From: Vibrio halioticoli NBRC 102217
Lineage (GTDB): Bacteria > Pseudomonadota > Gammaproteobacteria > Enterobacterales > Vibrionaceae
Direction of reading: 5' to 3'
NCBI RefSeq assembly: GCF_000496695.1
Contig: NZ_BAUJ01000012.1
Location: 1 to 64,000 of the forward strand
Length of the DNA: 64,000 nucleotides
Shown: positions 18,692-28,008 of the stretch, piece by piece
Position numbering within the stretch: the first letter of the stretch is position 1
Layout of the letters: every line of letters begins with the position of its first letter
Notes under the pieces: model-generated
What the model was told of the DNA's origin: nothing
The model's input: only the letters and a program-made list of their open reading frames with translations
Database searches by the model: none
Translations under genes and position numbers: made by a program

Positions 18692-20055
18692 TACCAAGAA
18701 TTCATCAAAGCCGAGTCTATAGCCTAGGGCCTGAAAGAAAGGGTGGCAAAGGTGGTGAGCCGAGAATTATTGTTCTCAGCTTTCTTATGATTTTGTTTCC
18801 ATCTGCGGTGCTACTGACGCTTCCGGTATTTTCTGTCTCAGGTTTGTCAATGACTGATGCCCTGTTTACCGCCACCTCTGCCATTAGTGTAACGGGCTTG
18901 GGCGTGGTGGATACAGGTCAACACTTCACTCTCAGCGGCAAGATATTGTTGATGATCTTGATGCAGATTGGCGGACTTGGTCAGATGACACTTTCTGCTG
19001 TATTGCTTTATATGTTTGGCGTGCGCCTATCTTTGCAACAACAAGCGTTAGCCAAAGAAGCGCTAGGACAAGACCGACGCATTAATTTGCACAGCTTGGT
19101 GAAAAAGATCATTATTTTTGCTCTAGCCGCTGAGTTTGTCGGCTTTGTGATCCTCAGCTATCGCTGGGTGCCGGATATGGGCTGGAGCACAGGCATGTTT
19201 TACGCCTTATTCCATTCCATTTCTGCCTTTAACAATGCTGGCTTTTCGCTCTTTTCAGATAGCCTAGTAGGCTTTGTAGGCGACCCGATTGTCATCAGTT
19301 GTCTAGCATCGCTGTTTATCCTCGGTGGATTGGGCTTTACTGTGGTGGGTGATTTATCCGCGAACTTACACAAAGGCTTTAGGCACCTACAATTGCACAC
19401 CAAAATCATGTTATTGGGCACGCCAATTCTGCTTATTGTGGGTACGCTAATGTTTTGGCTATTAGAGCGTAACAACGCCGCCACTTTAGGCAGTTTATCT
19501 ACGTCTGAGCAATGGTTTGCCGCTTTTTTCCAATCGGCAACCGCGCGTACCGCAGGTTTCAACAGCATTGATTTATCCTCGCTGACTTCTCCTGCCATGC
19601 TATTTATGATGCTGTTAATGTTAATTGGTGCGGGTTCAACCTCTACCGGTGGTGGTATTAAGGTATCGACCTTTGTTGTGGCAACCTTGGCAACGTGGAG
19701 CTTTTTGAGTCAGAAGAAACATGTGGTGCTATTTCATCGCACTATCGGCAGTCAAACAGTGACTCGTTCATTAGCCATTATCGTGGTCAGTGGTATTTTA
19801 CTGTTCTTTGCGATGTTTGGACTCATGATTACCGAGCAAGCGCCATTTAACGTGATTATCTTTGAAACCATTTCCGCGTTTGCGACGGTCGGCGTCAGTG
19901 CCGGGCTTACCGCTGAACTTTCAGAGCCAGGAAAACTCATCATGATCGTGGTGATGATTATTGGTCGTATTGGGCCTTTGACCTTAGCCTACATGTTGGC
20001 AAGACCTGAAAAAACCTTAGTTAAATATCCAGAAGATCCGGTCTTTACGGGCTAA
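18688..20055 (+). CDS. ktrB: KtrB, membrane subunit of Na-dependent K+ uptake
   Basis: 455-aa membrane protein of the Trk/Ktr/HKT superfamily with four M1-P-M2 repeats. Selectivity-filter glycines are visible in the P-loops: SAISVTGLGVVDT, SAFNNAGFSLFSD, TARTAGFNSIDL and SAFATVGVSAGLT. A glycine-rich stretch (GAGSTSTGGGIKVST) in the third repeat is the gating loop typical of KtrB. Length and repeat layout match the family. Co-translated with ktrA through the ATGA overlap. A weak hairpin (20058-20092) follows the stop codon. Confidence 0.94.
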   Translation: MIPRIHQSRVYSLGPERKGGKGGEPRIIVLSFLMILFPSAVLLTLPVFSVSGLSMTDALFTATSAISVTGLGVVDTGQHFTLSGKILLMILMQIGGLGQMTLSAVLLYMFGVRLSLQQQALAKEALGQDRRINLHSLVKKIIIFALAAEFVGFVILSYRWVPDMGWSTGMFYALFHSISAFNNAGFSLFSDSLVGFVGDPIVISCLASLFILGGLGFTVVGDLSANLHKGFRHLQLHTKIMLLGTPILLIVGTLMFWLLERNNAATLGSLSTSEQWFAAFFQSATARTAGFNSIDLSSLTSPAMLFMMLLMLIGAGSTSTGGGIKVSTFVVATLATWSFLSQKKHVVLFHRTIGSQTVTRSLAIIVVSGILLFFAMFGLMITEQAPFNVIIFETISAFATVGVSAGLTAELSEPGKLIMIVVMIIGRIGPLTLAYMLARPEKTLVKYPEDPVFTG

Positions 20056-20357
20056 AAGCATCACCTTTATCTGCAAACGCTCTGCGTGATGCAACTGGGC
20101 ATACTTCTTTATTAGCAATGAGTGTGAAACTATTTCTCATTTACGTGGATAAGTATGCTCTTTTATTGTTCAATCCTTTCTTTGTTTGCACCGTTATCAC
20201 CCATCCAAATATTCTGCTATTGCCCACTTATTGTGCGCTGATATTTTATCTACTTAAAAATCAATCGTTTAACTTGCTTGTTTTATTGATGCAAAACTTG
20301 GCATCAATCTTGGATATTTTCATATGAGTTAATAATCATAATATGGAGATGTTCACT
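20056..20357 (+). promoter_or_regulatory. Upstream region of the urea operon with sigma-54-like element
   Basis: At 20298-20314 TTGGCATCAATCTTGGA matches the sigma-54 consensus (YTGGCACGrnnnTTGCW) in the -24 GG core and the TTG of the -12 element with exact spacing; the -12 GC is GG here. It is 44 bases before the urtA ATG. A TGCACC half-site at 20187-20192 could be part of an NtrC site. Nitrogen control of a urea importer would be sensible. No gene is supported in this interval. Confidence 0.45.
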
Positions 20358-21641
20358 ATGAACAAGGCGTTCAACACTAAATTAGCCGTTTTATCTTTAG
20401 CACTAACTTTGGGCTCTGGCGTGGTGCAAGCCGCAGATACCATCAAAGTGGGCGTATTGCACTCACTGTCAGGCACTATGGCCATCAGTGAAACAACATT
20501 GAAAGATACGGTTTTGATGCTCGTTGATGAGCAAAACAAAAAAGGGGGCCTACTAGGTAAAAAGCTAGAAGCAGTGGTCGTTGATCCGGCTTCTAACTGG
20601 CCTCTGTTTGCCGAAAAAGCGCGCGAGCTTATCGAAAAAGAAAAAGTTGATGTGGTGTTTGGTGGTTGGACTTCGGTATCGCGCAAATCAATGCTACCGG
20701 TATTTGAAGAGCTCAATAGCATTTTATTCTATCCAGTGCAGTACGAAGGTGAAGAGTCGTCTAAAAACGTCTTTTACACTGGCGCCGCGCCAAACCAACA
20801 GGCAATTCCGGCTGTGGATTACTTGATGGACGAACTCGGCATTGAGCGCTGGGTGCTGGCGGGAACGGATTACGTTTATCCGCGTACCACCAATAAAATT
20901 TTGGAAGCCTACCTGAAAAGCAAAGGTGTTTCTGATAAAGACATCATGATCAATTACACCCCGTTTGGTCATTCGGATTGGCAATCTATCGTATCGGATG
21001 TGAAGAAATTTGGCTCAGAAGGCAAGAAAACAGCGGTGGTTTCAACCATCAACGGTGATGCAAACGTGCCGTTTTATAAAGAGCTAGGTGCACAGGGAAT
21101 TTCATCGGAAGACATTCCAGTGGTGGCATTCTCAGTGGGTGAAGAAGAGCTTTCAGGGATGGATACTTCCGCATTGGTGGGACACCTTGCCGCATGGAAC
21201 TACTTCATGAGTGTCGATACCCAAGCTAACGAAGAGTTTGTGGAAGCGTGGCACAAATTTATCAAAGACGATAAACGCGTGACTAACGATCCAATGGAAG
21301 CAAGCTACATCGGATTCAACATGTGGGTGCAAGCGGTAACTAACGCAGGCACAACAGACCCTGAAGCGGTGCAAGATGCCTTGATTGGTGTTGCTGTGCC
21401 GAACCTTTCTGGTGGCTATTCAACGATGCTGCCAAACCACCATATTACTAAGCCAGTATTGATTGGTGAAATCCAAGACGATGGTCAATTTGACATTGTT
21501 TGGGAAACAAAAGGTCTAGTAGCAGGCGATGCGTGGTCAGACTTTTTACCTGAATCAGCCAAGTTATTTTCAAGCTGGTCAAAACCTTTCTCTTGTGGCG
21601 CATTTAACGTAGAAACCAAAAAGTGCTCTGGCGGAAATTAA
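20358..21641 (+). CDS. urtA: UrtA, urea-binding protein of the urea ABC importer
   Basis: 427-aa periplasmic protein of the branched-chain amino acid/amide binding family. The signal peptide ends at VVQA-AD (about residue 24), followed by TIKVGVLHSLSGTMAISE, the UrtA N-terminal pattern; the region SEDIPVVAFSVGEEEL and the cysteine-bearing C-terminus (SCGAFNVETKKCSGG) are also typical. I use the ATG at 20358 because GGAG lies 9 bases upstream; an in-frame ATG 15 bases earlier has no SD. It heads urtABCDE-ureDABCEJFG. Two hairpins follow it, consistent with extra expression of the binding protein over the membrane parts. Confidence 0.95.
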   Translation: MNKAFNTKLAVLSLALTLGSGVVQAADTIKVGVLHSLSGTMAISETTLKDTVLMLVDEQNKKGGLLGKKLEAVVVDPASNWPLFAEKARELIEKEKVDVVFGGWTSVSRKSMLPVFEELNSILFYPVQYEGEESSKNVFYTGAAPNQQAIPAVDYLMDELGIERWVLAGTDYVYPRTTNKILEAYLKSKGVSDKDIMINYTPFGHSDWQSIVSDVKKFGSEGKKTAVVSTINGDANVPFYKELGAQGISSEDIPVVAFSVGEEELSGMDTSALVGHLAAWNYFMSVDTQANEEFVEAWHKFIKDDKRVTNDPMEASYIGFNMWVQAVTNAGTTDPEAVQDALIGVAVPNLSGGYSTMLPNHHITKPVLIGEIQDDGQFDIVWETKGLVAGDAWSDFLPESAKLFSSWSKPFSCGAFNVETKKCSGGN

Positions 21642-21658
21642 TCATTCTGTGAGGCTTT

Positions 21659-21720
21659 CTTTTGCTCTTTTTCGTAGCAGTAGTTCGGGAAAGAGCAAAA
21701 GGAGGTGATTTTTAACACCT
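21659..21720 (+). other. Double hairpin between urtA and urtB
   Basis: First stem: 12-bp perfect CTTTTGCTCTTT / AAAGAGCAAAAG, loop of 19 bases. Directly after it comes a small stem AGGTG-ATTTTTAA-CACCT. Placed just after a binding-protein gene, they probably protect its mRNA 3' end or attenuate downstream transcription. The 152-base gap is the longest within the urt/ure cluster. Confidence 0.65.
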
Positions 21721-21793
21721 TTAGTGAGCGTATATTTTTTTGGTGAATGATCACCTTTGATTATCAGCCTCATTATTTTATAGGACACAGTTC

Positions 21794-23422
21794 ATGAGAC
21801 ATTTTTATCATGGGTTGAAAGTTGTCGTGTTCTTGCTGATTAGCATTAACTTTGCAATGGCCAGTGTGAGTGATTCAGACAGTTTTACTCAAGCACTGAA
21901 AGGTCGCGATACGCAAAGTAAACAAGAAGCGATTGCTTGGCTGGTATCAAGCCAAACTCCAGAGACTTCCACTCAAATATTGAATGCATGGTTACACGGT
22001 GATTTATATTATTTTAACGATAAGTTGCATTCTAAATACCTTTCTTTATACACAATTTCTAGCCACAAAGTAGGTTCAACAGCGACCTCGGTTTGGGATG
22101 GTGAACAGCGAGTTGTAGAAAAGAAATCCTTATTTAAAAAAATTCGCGTTAACAACCGTTTTCGCGGCGCAATTCGCGCAGAGCTTGCCTCCCTTGGCTT
22201 AAATGACCCTAACCCTGTGACACGTCGCAGTGCGGTCGAATCCCTGCTAGGTCAAACAGATGACCATATAATCAATGCCTTGCAAACTCGTTTGGCTACT
22301 GAGAATGACAGCCAAGTGATTGAGCTGATCCATTTTGCTCTAGCAATTGATACTGCATTAGATGTGAATGCGGCGACGGATAAACGTGTGGCGGCTATCC
22401 ACTCTTTGAGTGATGAAAAACACGCTATTGTGTTTAAAACCATGCAAAGCGTTTTAGCGTCATTGGATAATCAGCAGATTATTGAGGCAGCAAACTACAC
22501 CCTCGCTCAGTATCAACAGAGTCAGGCTTTGTACTCTGGGGTTGAGACGCTGTTTTTTGGGCTTAGCATGGGCTCAGTGCTGGTGTTAGCGGGCATTGGC
22601 CTAGCCATTACCTTTGGCGTAATGGGCGTGATTAATATGGCGCATGGTGAGCTGATTATGATAGGTGCTTACACCACCTATGTGATGCAACTGCTGTTAC
22701 CAAACAACACCGCACTGGCGTTGTTGCTGTCTATTCCAATGGCCTTCATTGTGTCAGGGCTAGTCGGCGTGCTTATTGAAAGAAGCGTTATTCGTCATTT
22801 ATATGGGCGTCCCCTTGAGACACTGTTAGCCACTTTCGGTATCAGTCTTATCCTGCAACAAGCTGTGCGCTCGGTATTTTCTCCTTTAAATCGTTCAGTA
22901 AGTACACCTGATTTTATGTCGGGAGCTTTACAGTTAAATCCTATGTTATCGCTGACCTACAACCGCCTGTACATCATTATGTTTTGTGTGCTGGTGTTTA
23001 TGGGACTGCTGATGGTGTTAAAGAAAACGCCATTAGGTTTGCAAGTTCGCGCTGTTTCGCAAAACCGTGGCATGGCAAGGGCAATGGGCATTCGCTCAGA
23101 GCGCGTTGATGCCATGACGTTTGGTTTAGGTTCTGGCGTGGCGGGCATTGCTGGGGTGGCACTTTCTCAATTAACCAATGTTGGCCCGAACATGGGGCAA
23201 GCTTACATCATTGATTCGTTCATGGTGGTGGTGTTTGGCGGTGTGGGCAACTTATGGGGCACATTGGTTGCAGGGCTTAGCTTAGGCTTGTTCAACAAGA
23301 TCCTTGAGCCTTGGGCTGGCGCTGTATTGGCGAAGATCATTGTATTGGTGTTTATCATTTTATTCATTCAAAAACGCCCTCGTGGACTCTTTCCACAACG
23401 TGGCCGCGCCGCTGATAGCTAA
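21794..23422 (+). CDS. urtB: UrtB, urea ABC importer permease with N-terminal periplasmic domain
   Basis: 542-aa permease of the LivH class. A signal-like segment (residues 8-24) is followed by about 220 soluble residues with HEAT-like helices, an extension usual for proteobacterial UrtB, and then by the LivH-type membrane domain (GLAITFGVMGVINMAHGELIMIGAY). The C-terminal VVFGGVGNLWGTLVAGLSLG is the conserved permease loop region. It pairs with UrtC and the ATPases UrtD and UrtE. UrtC begins 10 bases after its stop. Confidence 0.95.
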   Translation: MRHFYHGLKVVVFLLISINFAMASVSDSDSFTQALKGRDTQSKQEAIAWLVSSQTPETSTQILNAWLHGDLYYFNDKLHSKYLSLYTISSHKVGSTATSVWDGEQRVVEKKSLFKKIRVNNRFRGAIRAELASLGLNDPNPVTRRSAVESLLGQTDDHIINALQTRLATENDSQVIELIHFALAIDTALDVNAATDKRVAAIHSLSDEKHAIVFKTMQSVLASLDNQQIIEAANYTLAQYQQSQALYSGVETLFFGLSMGSVLVLAGIGLAITFGVMGVINMAHGELIMIGAYTTYVMQLLLPNNTALALLLSIPMAFIVSGLVGVLIERSVIRHLYGRPLETLLATFGISLILQQAVRSVFSPLNRSVSTPDFMSGALQLNPMLSLTYNRLYIIMFCVLVFMGLLMVLKKTPLGLQVRAVSQNRGMARAMGIRSERVDAMTFGLGSGVAGIAGVALSQLTNVGPNMGQAYIIDSFMVVVFGGVGNLWGTLVAGLSLGLFNKILEPWAGAVLAKIIVLVFIILFIQKRPRGLFPQRGRAADS

Positions 23423-23432
23423 GGAGAGCATC

Positions 23433-24608
23433 ATGAAGTCAAGATCGTTTGTACTTTCCGCCATGAGCGGAGATAGAGCGGGGCAAATCACCATTCTTGC
23501 CTTGCTAGCGGCTGTAGTGTTGATTCCTTTAGCCAATACTTTTTTACCTGCTGGACACCCATTGCATGTAGAGACCTTCACTATTTCGCTGATGGGTAAG
23601 TATCTATGCTACGCCATGTTGGCGTTGGCACTGGATTTAGTGTGGGGATATCTGGGGATTTTGAGTCTGGGGCATGGCGCATTTTTTGCTATCGGCGGTT
23701 ATGCCATGGGCATGTATTTGATGCGTCAGATTGGAGATCGCGGCGTGTATGGCGATCCATTATTGCCCGATTTTATGGTGTTTTTGGATTGGAGCGATCT
23801 GCCTTGGTTTTGGCAGGGCTTTGACCAGTTTTGGTTTGCCATGGCGATGGTGGTGTTGATTCCGGGAGCATTGGCGTATGTGTTTGGTTATTTGGCATTT
23901 CGCTCAAGGGTTTCAGGAGTGTATCTGTCCATTATGACGCAAGCCTTAACCTACGCACTGATGTTGTCGTTCTTCCGCAATGAAATGGGCTTTGGTGGCA
24001 ATAATGGATTGACCGACTTTAAAGATATTTTAGGCTTTAGCTTGCAGCTAGATGGCACCAAAATCGCGCTGTTTGTTTGCTCTGGCATTGCGCTCATTAT
24101 CAGCTATGTGTTGTGCAGAACCGTAGTCACTAGTCGCTTAGGGCGAGTGGCATTGGCGATAAGAGATACAGAGTCTCGTACTCGCTTTATGGGTTATGAC
24201 GTAGACGGAGTAAAGCTGTGGATCTTTGTGTTATCGGCAATCATCGCAGGTATCGCAGGGGCGTTATATGTACCTCAAGTGGGCATTATCAATCCGGGAG
24301 AGTTTGCACCAATTAACTCCATTGAGATTGTGGCTTGGGTGGCGTTAGGTGGACGTGCCACTTTAGTGGGCGCGGTCGTTGGTGCTTTGATCATCAACTA
24401 CGCAAAAAGCTGGTTTACGGTGGAATTTCCAGAAATTTGGCTGTTCGCATTGGGTGGATTATTTGTGTTCTCAACCATGTATTTCCCGAAAGGCGTGATG
24501 GGCTTTATCAGTGACAAGTTTGCACTTACTTACGCTAAAAGAGCGAATAAACAACAAGATACAAAACAGAGTCAATCAGAGGCTAAGCCAGCGGAGGCCA
24601 ATCTATGA
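23433..24608 (+). CDS. urtC: UrtC, urea ABC importer permease
   Basis: 391-aa permease of the LivM class with about ten membrane segments; DLVWGYLGILSLGHGAFFAIGGYAMGMYL and VAWVALGGRATLVGAVVGA are family hallmarks (the first is read in pieces: LVWGYLGILSLGHGAFFAIG). The start is the ATG at 23433, behind AAGGAG; a longer frame overlapping urtB by 119 bases is unlikely. It overlaps urtD by 4 bases (ATGA). It forms the translocation path together with UrtB. Confidence 0.95.
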   Translation: MKSRSFVLSAMSGDRAGQITILALLAAVVLIPLANTFLPAGHPLHVETFTISLMGKYLCYAMLALALDLVWGYLGILSLGHGAFFAIGGYAMGMYLMRQIGDRGVYGDPLLPDFMVFLDWSDLPWFWQGFDQFWFAMAMVVLIPGALAYVFGYLAFRSRVSGVYLSIMTQALTYALMLSFFRNEMGFGGNNGLTDFKDILGFSLQLDGTKIALFVCSGIALIISYVLCRTVVTSRLGRVALAIRDTESRTRFMGYDVDGVKLWIFVLSAIIAGIAGALYVPQVGIINPGEFAPINSIEIVAWVALGGRATLVGAVVGALIINYAKSWFTVEFPEIWLFALGGLFVFSTMYFPKGVMGFISDKFALTYAKRANKQQDTKQSQSEAKPAEANL

Positions 24609-25456
24609 GTGCGTTAGATAATATGAATACTCTCAAGGAAAACGTGCGTTCATTTACTCGTCGCGATCAAGTGTTTCCTTTTTTGATTCCGCAAACTCAC
24701 CCGCTCATTGATACCAGCCATAACATTTTGCTGTACGCAGAAGGGGTGAACAAAAGCTTTGATGGTTTTAAAGCGATCAATGATCTGAACCTTTATATCC
24801 GTGAAGGAGAGTTGCGCTGCATTATTGGACCAAACGGCGCAGGCAAAACCACCATGATGGATATCATCACAGGAAAAACCAAGCCTGATTCTGGCAAGGT
24901 TTGGCTTGGTTCAAACATCAATTTATTGGAAATGAACGAAGCTGAAATTGCCAATGCTGGCATTGGTCGTAAGTTCCAAAAACCGACCGTGATTGAATGT
25001 ATTTCTGTGTGGCAAAACCTTGAGTTATCTATGGCGGGCGTACGCTCGGTATGGGGGACATATCGAGCCAAAATGTCATCGCAGCAGCGTGATAAGTTGG
25101 AATCGGTATTAGAGCTTATCCATTTGAAAGACAACGCTAAATTATTGGCAGGAAACTTATCTCACGGGCAAAAGCAGTGGTTAGAAATTGGTATGTTGCT
25201 GATGCAAAACCCCAAACTGCTATTGGTGGATGAACCGGTAGCGGGCATGACGCATCAAGAGATGGATCGCACCTCGGAGCTGCTTAACTCATTGGCGGGC
25301 AATCATTCTGTGGTGGTGGTTGAGCACGATATGGATTTTGTACGTTCGATTGCCAGTCACGTCACTGTGCTTCACCAAGGGCATGTGTTGGCGGAAGGCA
25401 CTATGGATCAAGTGCAAGCTCACCCTGAGGTGAAGCAAGTGTATTTGGGAGAATAA
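24605..25456 (+). CDS. urtD: UrtD, urea ABC importer ATPase
   Basis: 283-aa ATPase of the LivG class with an extra 40-residue N-terminus before the domain. Walker A GPNGAGKTT, signature LSHGQKQWLEIGMLL and Walker B LLLVDEPVAGM are intact, as is the switch histidine (VVVEHDMDFV). The LSHGQ signature instead of LSGGQ is normal for UrtD. It starts within urtC (ATGA) and is followed one base later by urtE. Confidence 0.95.
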   Translation: MSALDNMNTLKENVRSFTRRDQVFPFLIPQTHPLIDTSHNILLYAEGVNKSFDGFKAINDLNLYIREGELRCIIGPNGAGKTTMMDIITGKTKPDSGKVWLGSNINLLEMNEAEIANAGIGRKFQKPTVIECISVWQNLELSMAGVRSVWGTYRAKMSSQQRDKLESVLELIHLKDNAKLLAGNLSHGQKQWLEIGMLLMQNPKLLLVDEPVAGMTHQEMDRTSELLNSLAGNHSVVVVEHDMDFVRSIASHVTVLHQGHVLAEGTMDQVQAHPEVKQVYLGE

Positions 25457-25457
25457 G

Positions 25458-26153
25458 ATGTTAGAGATTAAATCGCTAAACCAATTTTATGGTGAAAGTC
25501 ATACCCTTTGGGATTTAGATATCACTATCCCAGAAGGTAAATGCACTGTGCTGATGGGACGCAATGGGGTGGGCAAGAGCACCCTACTTGAATGCGTGAT
25601 GGGCTTAGTTAAGGTCAAAAGTGGCGATATTTTACTAAAAGGTGAGTCGATACTGGGTTTAGATGCAGAAGAGCGACCACGTAAAGGGATTGGCTATGTG
25701 CCGCAAGGGCGTCAGATTTTTCCTATGTTGACAGTGCAAGAAAACCTAGAGGTGGGACTGCCGATTCGTGACAAGGGCGATCGCCAAATACCTGAGTTTA
25801 TCTTCGATCTTTTCCCAGTATTAAAAGAGATGCTACATCGACGAGGTGGTGACTTATCGGGAGGACAACAGCAACAGCTCGCCATAGGGCGTGCGCTAGT
25901 GGTCAATCCAAAATTACTGATCTTAGACGAACCAACAGAAGGTATTCAGCCCAATATCGTGCAAGAAATTGGCGATATTATTCGAATGCTCAATGAAAAA
26001 ATGGGCTTAACCGTATTGCTGGTAGAGCAAAAGCTGCCTTTTGCTAGAAAGGTTGGAGATTGCTTTTGTATCTTAGACAGAGGCAGGCAAGTTGCGACCG
26101 GAGAGATACAAGAATTGAGTGAAGGCTTGATTAAGGAGTATCTAACGGTATGA
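25458..26153 (+). CDS. urtE: UrtE, urea ABC importer ATPase
   Basis: 231-aa ATPase of the LivF class: Walker A GRNGVGKST, signature LSGGQQQQLAIGRAL, Walker B LLILDEPTEGI. The sequence around QFYGESHTLWDLDI is characteristic of UrtE. Its stop overlaps the start of ureD by 4 bases (ATGA), which ties urea import directly to urease assembly in one transcript. Confidence 0.95.
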   Translation: MLEIKSLNQFYGESHTLWDLDITIPEGKCTVLMGRNGVGKSTLLECVMGLVKVKSGDILLKGESILGLDAEERPRKGIGYVPQGRQIFPMLTVQENLEVGLPIRDKGDRQIPEFIFDLFPVLKEMLHRRGGDLSGGQQQQLAIGRALVVNPKLLILDEPTEGIQPNIVQEIGDIIRMLNEKMGLTVLLVEQKLPFARKVGDCFCILDRGRQVATGEIQELSEGLIKEYLTV

Positions 26154-27139
26154 GTGTTTCTTCTGCTTTGCACGCGGCTTCTGTTTTGCAAGATAGCGCG
26201 GATGCGCTATCGCCTTTGGGCGCAGAGATCAAACATCAAACAGAGCAGGGCTGGAAAGCTCAGCTCTGTTTGAGCTTTGTCGATAGAGGCGATAAAACGG
26301 TCATTAAGCACCGCAGTCAACAAGGGCCGTTGGCGATTCAGCGGCCTTTATACCCAGAAGGTAAGCCTTGCCATACCTACCTACTGCACCCTCCAGGCGG
26401 TGTGGTCGGCGGGGATACTCTTAATATTAACGTTACCTTGCACTCGGGTGCTCATTCCTTAATTACCACGCCGGGCGCGACCAAATTTTATCGCTCAGAC
26501 AGTAAATATGCGCACCAAAAGCAGGTGCTGTCGGTCAAAAATGGTGCTCGCCTAGAGTGGCTTCCTCAAGAAAATATCTTTTTCCCTAATGCTTACAGTC
26601 GTTTAGATACTGAAGTTCACCTTGAGTCAGGGGCGCAGTTTATTGGTTGGGAAATGCACTGTTTTGGACGGCCTGCACTGAAAGAGGGATTTGAGCTGGG
26701 TCATCTAGTTGGGAAAACTGAAATTTTCCAAGACGGAAAGCGTTTGTTAGTCGAAGGCATCAATTTTCATGGTGGAGATAACCTCATGATAAATATGGGG
26801 CTTTTAGGTCGCTCTATGCTGGGAACACTGTATGTGAGTGAAGTTTCACAAGAATTACTGGAGTTGGTACGGAGTTTGCTTTTATCAATAGTAAGTGAGA
26901 GCAACTCAAATGATGCCACCGGTGCAAGGCAAGCGACGAGTCAGCGACCTAGTCATCAACAATCTAGTCAGCAACAGCCTTTGCTATTAAGCGTGACTCA
27001 GATTGATGGCTTGATGGTAGTGCGCGCTTTGGGTGAGTGGAGTGAAGATATCTTGTCTGCCTTCACTTTGGTTTGGCAACAAGTCCGACATTATTGGACA
27101 GGCGAGACGCCAACCCCACCGCGTATTTGGGCGACCTAA
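26150..27139 (+). CDS. ureD: UreD (UreH), urease accessory protein
   Basis: Scaffold that binds apo-urease and, with UreF and UreG, delivers nickel. The 329-aa protein has the family motifs [12 protein letters not shown] (residues 80-91), [11 protein letters not shown] and FPNAYSRL. It is longer than the usual 270-290 aa because of a Ser/Gln-rich, low-complexity insertion at about residues 249-277, placed before the last conserved segment; this probably is a flexible loop. First of the ure genes, translationally coupled to urtE. Confidence 0.95.
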   Translation: MSVSSALHAASVLQDSADALSPLGAEIKHQTEQGWKAQLCLSFVDRGDKTVIKHRSQQGPLAIQRPLYPEGKPCHTYLLHPPGGVVGGDTLNINVTLHSGAHSLITTPGATKFYRSDSKYAHQKQVLSVKNGARLEWLPQENIFFPNAYSRLDTEVHLESGAQFIGWEMHCFGRPALKEGFELGHLVGKTEIFQDGKRLLVEGINFHGGDNLMINMGLLGRSMLGTLYVSEVSQELLELVRSLLLSIVSESNSNDATGARQATSQRPSHQQSSQQQPLLLSVTQIDGLMVVRALGEWSEDILSAFTLVWQQVRHYWTGETPTPPRIWAT

Positions 27140-27164
27140 AAAAGAGTTAGGGAAGAATAACGAC

Positions 27165-27467
27165 ATGGAATTAACACCGAGAGAAAAAGACAAACTGTTG
27201 ATTTTTTGCGCTGGAATGTTGGCGCAACAACGTAAAGACAAAGGCTTAAAGCTTAACTATCCCGAATCTATCGCCTTGATCAGCAGCGCTATTTTAGAAG
27301 GTGCTCGAGAGGGAAAAACAGTGGCGCAATTGATGGATTATGGTCGCACCATATTAAGCAATGACCAAGTAATGGAAGGTGTGGCCTCTATGATCCCTGA
27401 TGTGCAGGTGGAAGCGACCTTTCCTGACGGTACTAAGTTAGTCACCGTTCATGATCCCATTGTCTAA
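27165..27467 (+). CDS. ureA: UreA, urease gamma subunit
   Basis: 100-aa small structural subunit, full family length. It begins [14 protein letters not shown] and has the conserved ELSPREK-like start and [17 protein letters not shown] segment. The frame stays open upstream into ureD, but the ATG at 27165 gives the exact UreA length and has AGGGAAG before it. Together with UreB and UreC it forms the (abc)3 trimer that hydrolyses urea to ammonia and carbamate. Confidence 0.97.
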   Translation: MELTPREKDKLLIFCAGMLAQQRKDKGLKLNYPESIALISSAILEGAREGKTVAQLMDYGRTILSNDQVMEGVASMIPDVQVEATFPDGTKLVTVHDPIV

Positions 27468-27547
27468 ATCAGACTTGTAATAAGCCAAGGCATCACCCCC
27501 ATCATACTCAGGGACGAGTTCTGCAACACAATTTTAGGGACGGAAAA

Positions 27548-27886
27548 ATGGCAGTAGCAAAAGCAAAAACAGGCACATTAATCCCCGGTGAAATAGAGGC
27601 AGGCCAAGGAAGTATTGAATTAAATGTCGGCCGTGAAACGCTGTCTATCAAAGTGGAAAACATCGGCGACAGACCGATTCAAATTGGCTCGCATTATCAC
27701 TTTTATGAAGCGAATAACGCCTTAATTTTTCCCCGAGAATCCACAAAAGGTTTCCGTTTAAACATTCCTGCAGGCACAGCCACTCGCTTTGAACCCGGAC
27801 AATCTCGAACGGTAGAATTGGTGAAATACGCCGGCAAGCTTGAGGTGTATGGGTTTCAAGGAAAAGTGATGGGCAGTCTTGAGTAA
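27548..27886 (+). CDS. ureB: UreB, urease beta subunit
   Basis: 112-aa structural subunit with the signature [19 protein letters not shown] and [16 protein letters not shown] (the His pair is conserved in the family). Slightly longer than the 101-106 aa of Klebsiella-type UreB at the N-terminus. It is separate from ureA, unlike the fused UreAB of Helicobacter. A short direct-repeat array that resembles its own 3' end follows its stop codon. Confidence 0.97.
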   Translation: MAVAKAKTGTLIPGEIEAGQGSIELNVGRETLSIKVENIGDRPIQIGSHYHFYEANNALIFPRESTKGFRLNIPAGTATRFEPGQSRTVELVKYAGKLEVYGFQGKVMGSLE

Positions 27887-27887
27887 A

Positions 27888-27931
27888 AAAGTGCTGAGTA
27901 ACAAAGTGCCGAGTACAAAGTGTTGAGCAAC
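27888..27931 (+). repeat. Three 14-15 bp tandem repeats in the ureB-ureC gap
   Basis: AAAGTGCTGAGTAAC, AAAGTGCCGAGTAC and AAAGTGTTGAGCAAC lie head to tail directly after the ureB stop. The end of ureB itself reads AAAGTG...CTTGAGTAA, so the array looks like an expanded and decayed copy of the gene's 3' end. It lengthens the ureB-ureC gap to 122 bases. Confidence 0.7.
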
Positions 27932-28008
27932 AACCGCATCCGTCACCTTAGCAGCGCGTAATCTTGCTAATAAAAACAGGCAGTTAATAGAGAAAGGTAG
28001 AGTAGGTC

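Noticed and set aside
20118..20327. 69-codon hydrophobic frame upstream of urtA
   Set aside because: No Shine-Dalgarno, composition follows the AT-rich DNA, and it covers the sigma-54-like promoter element.
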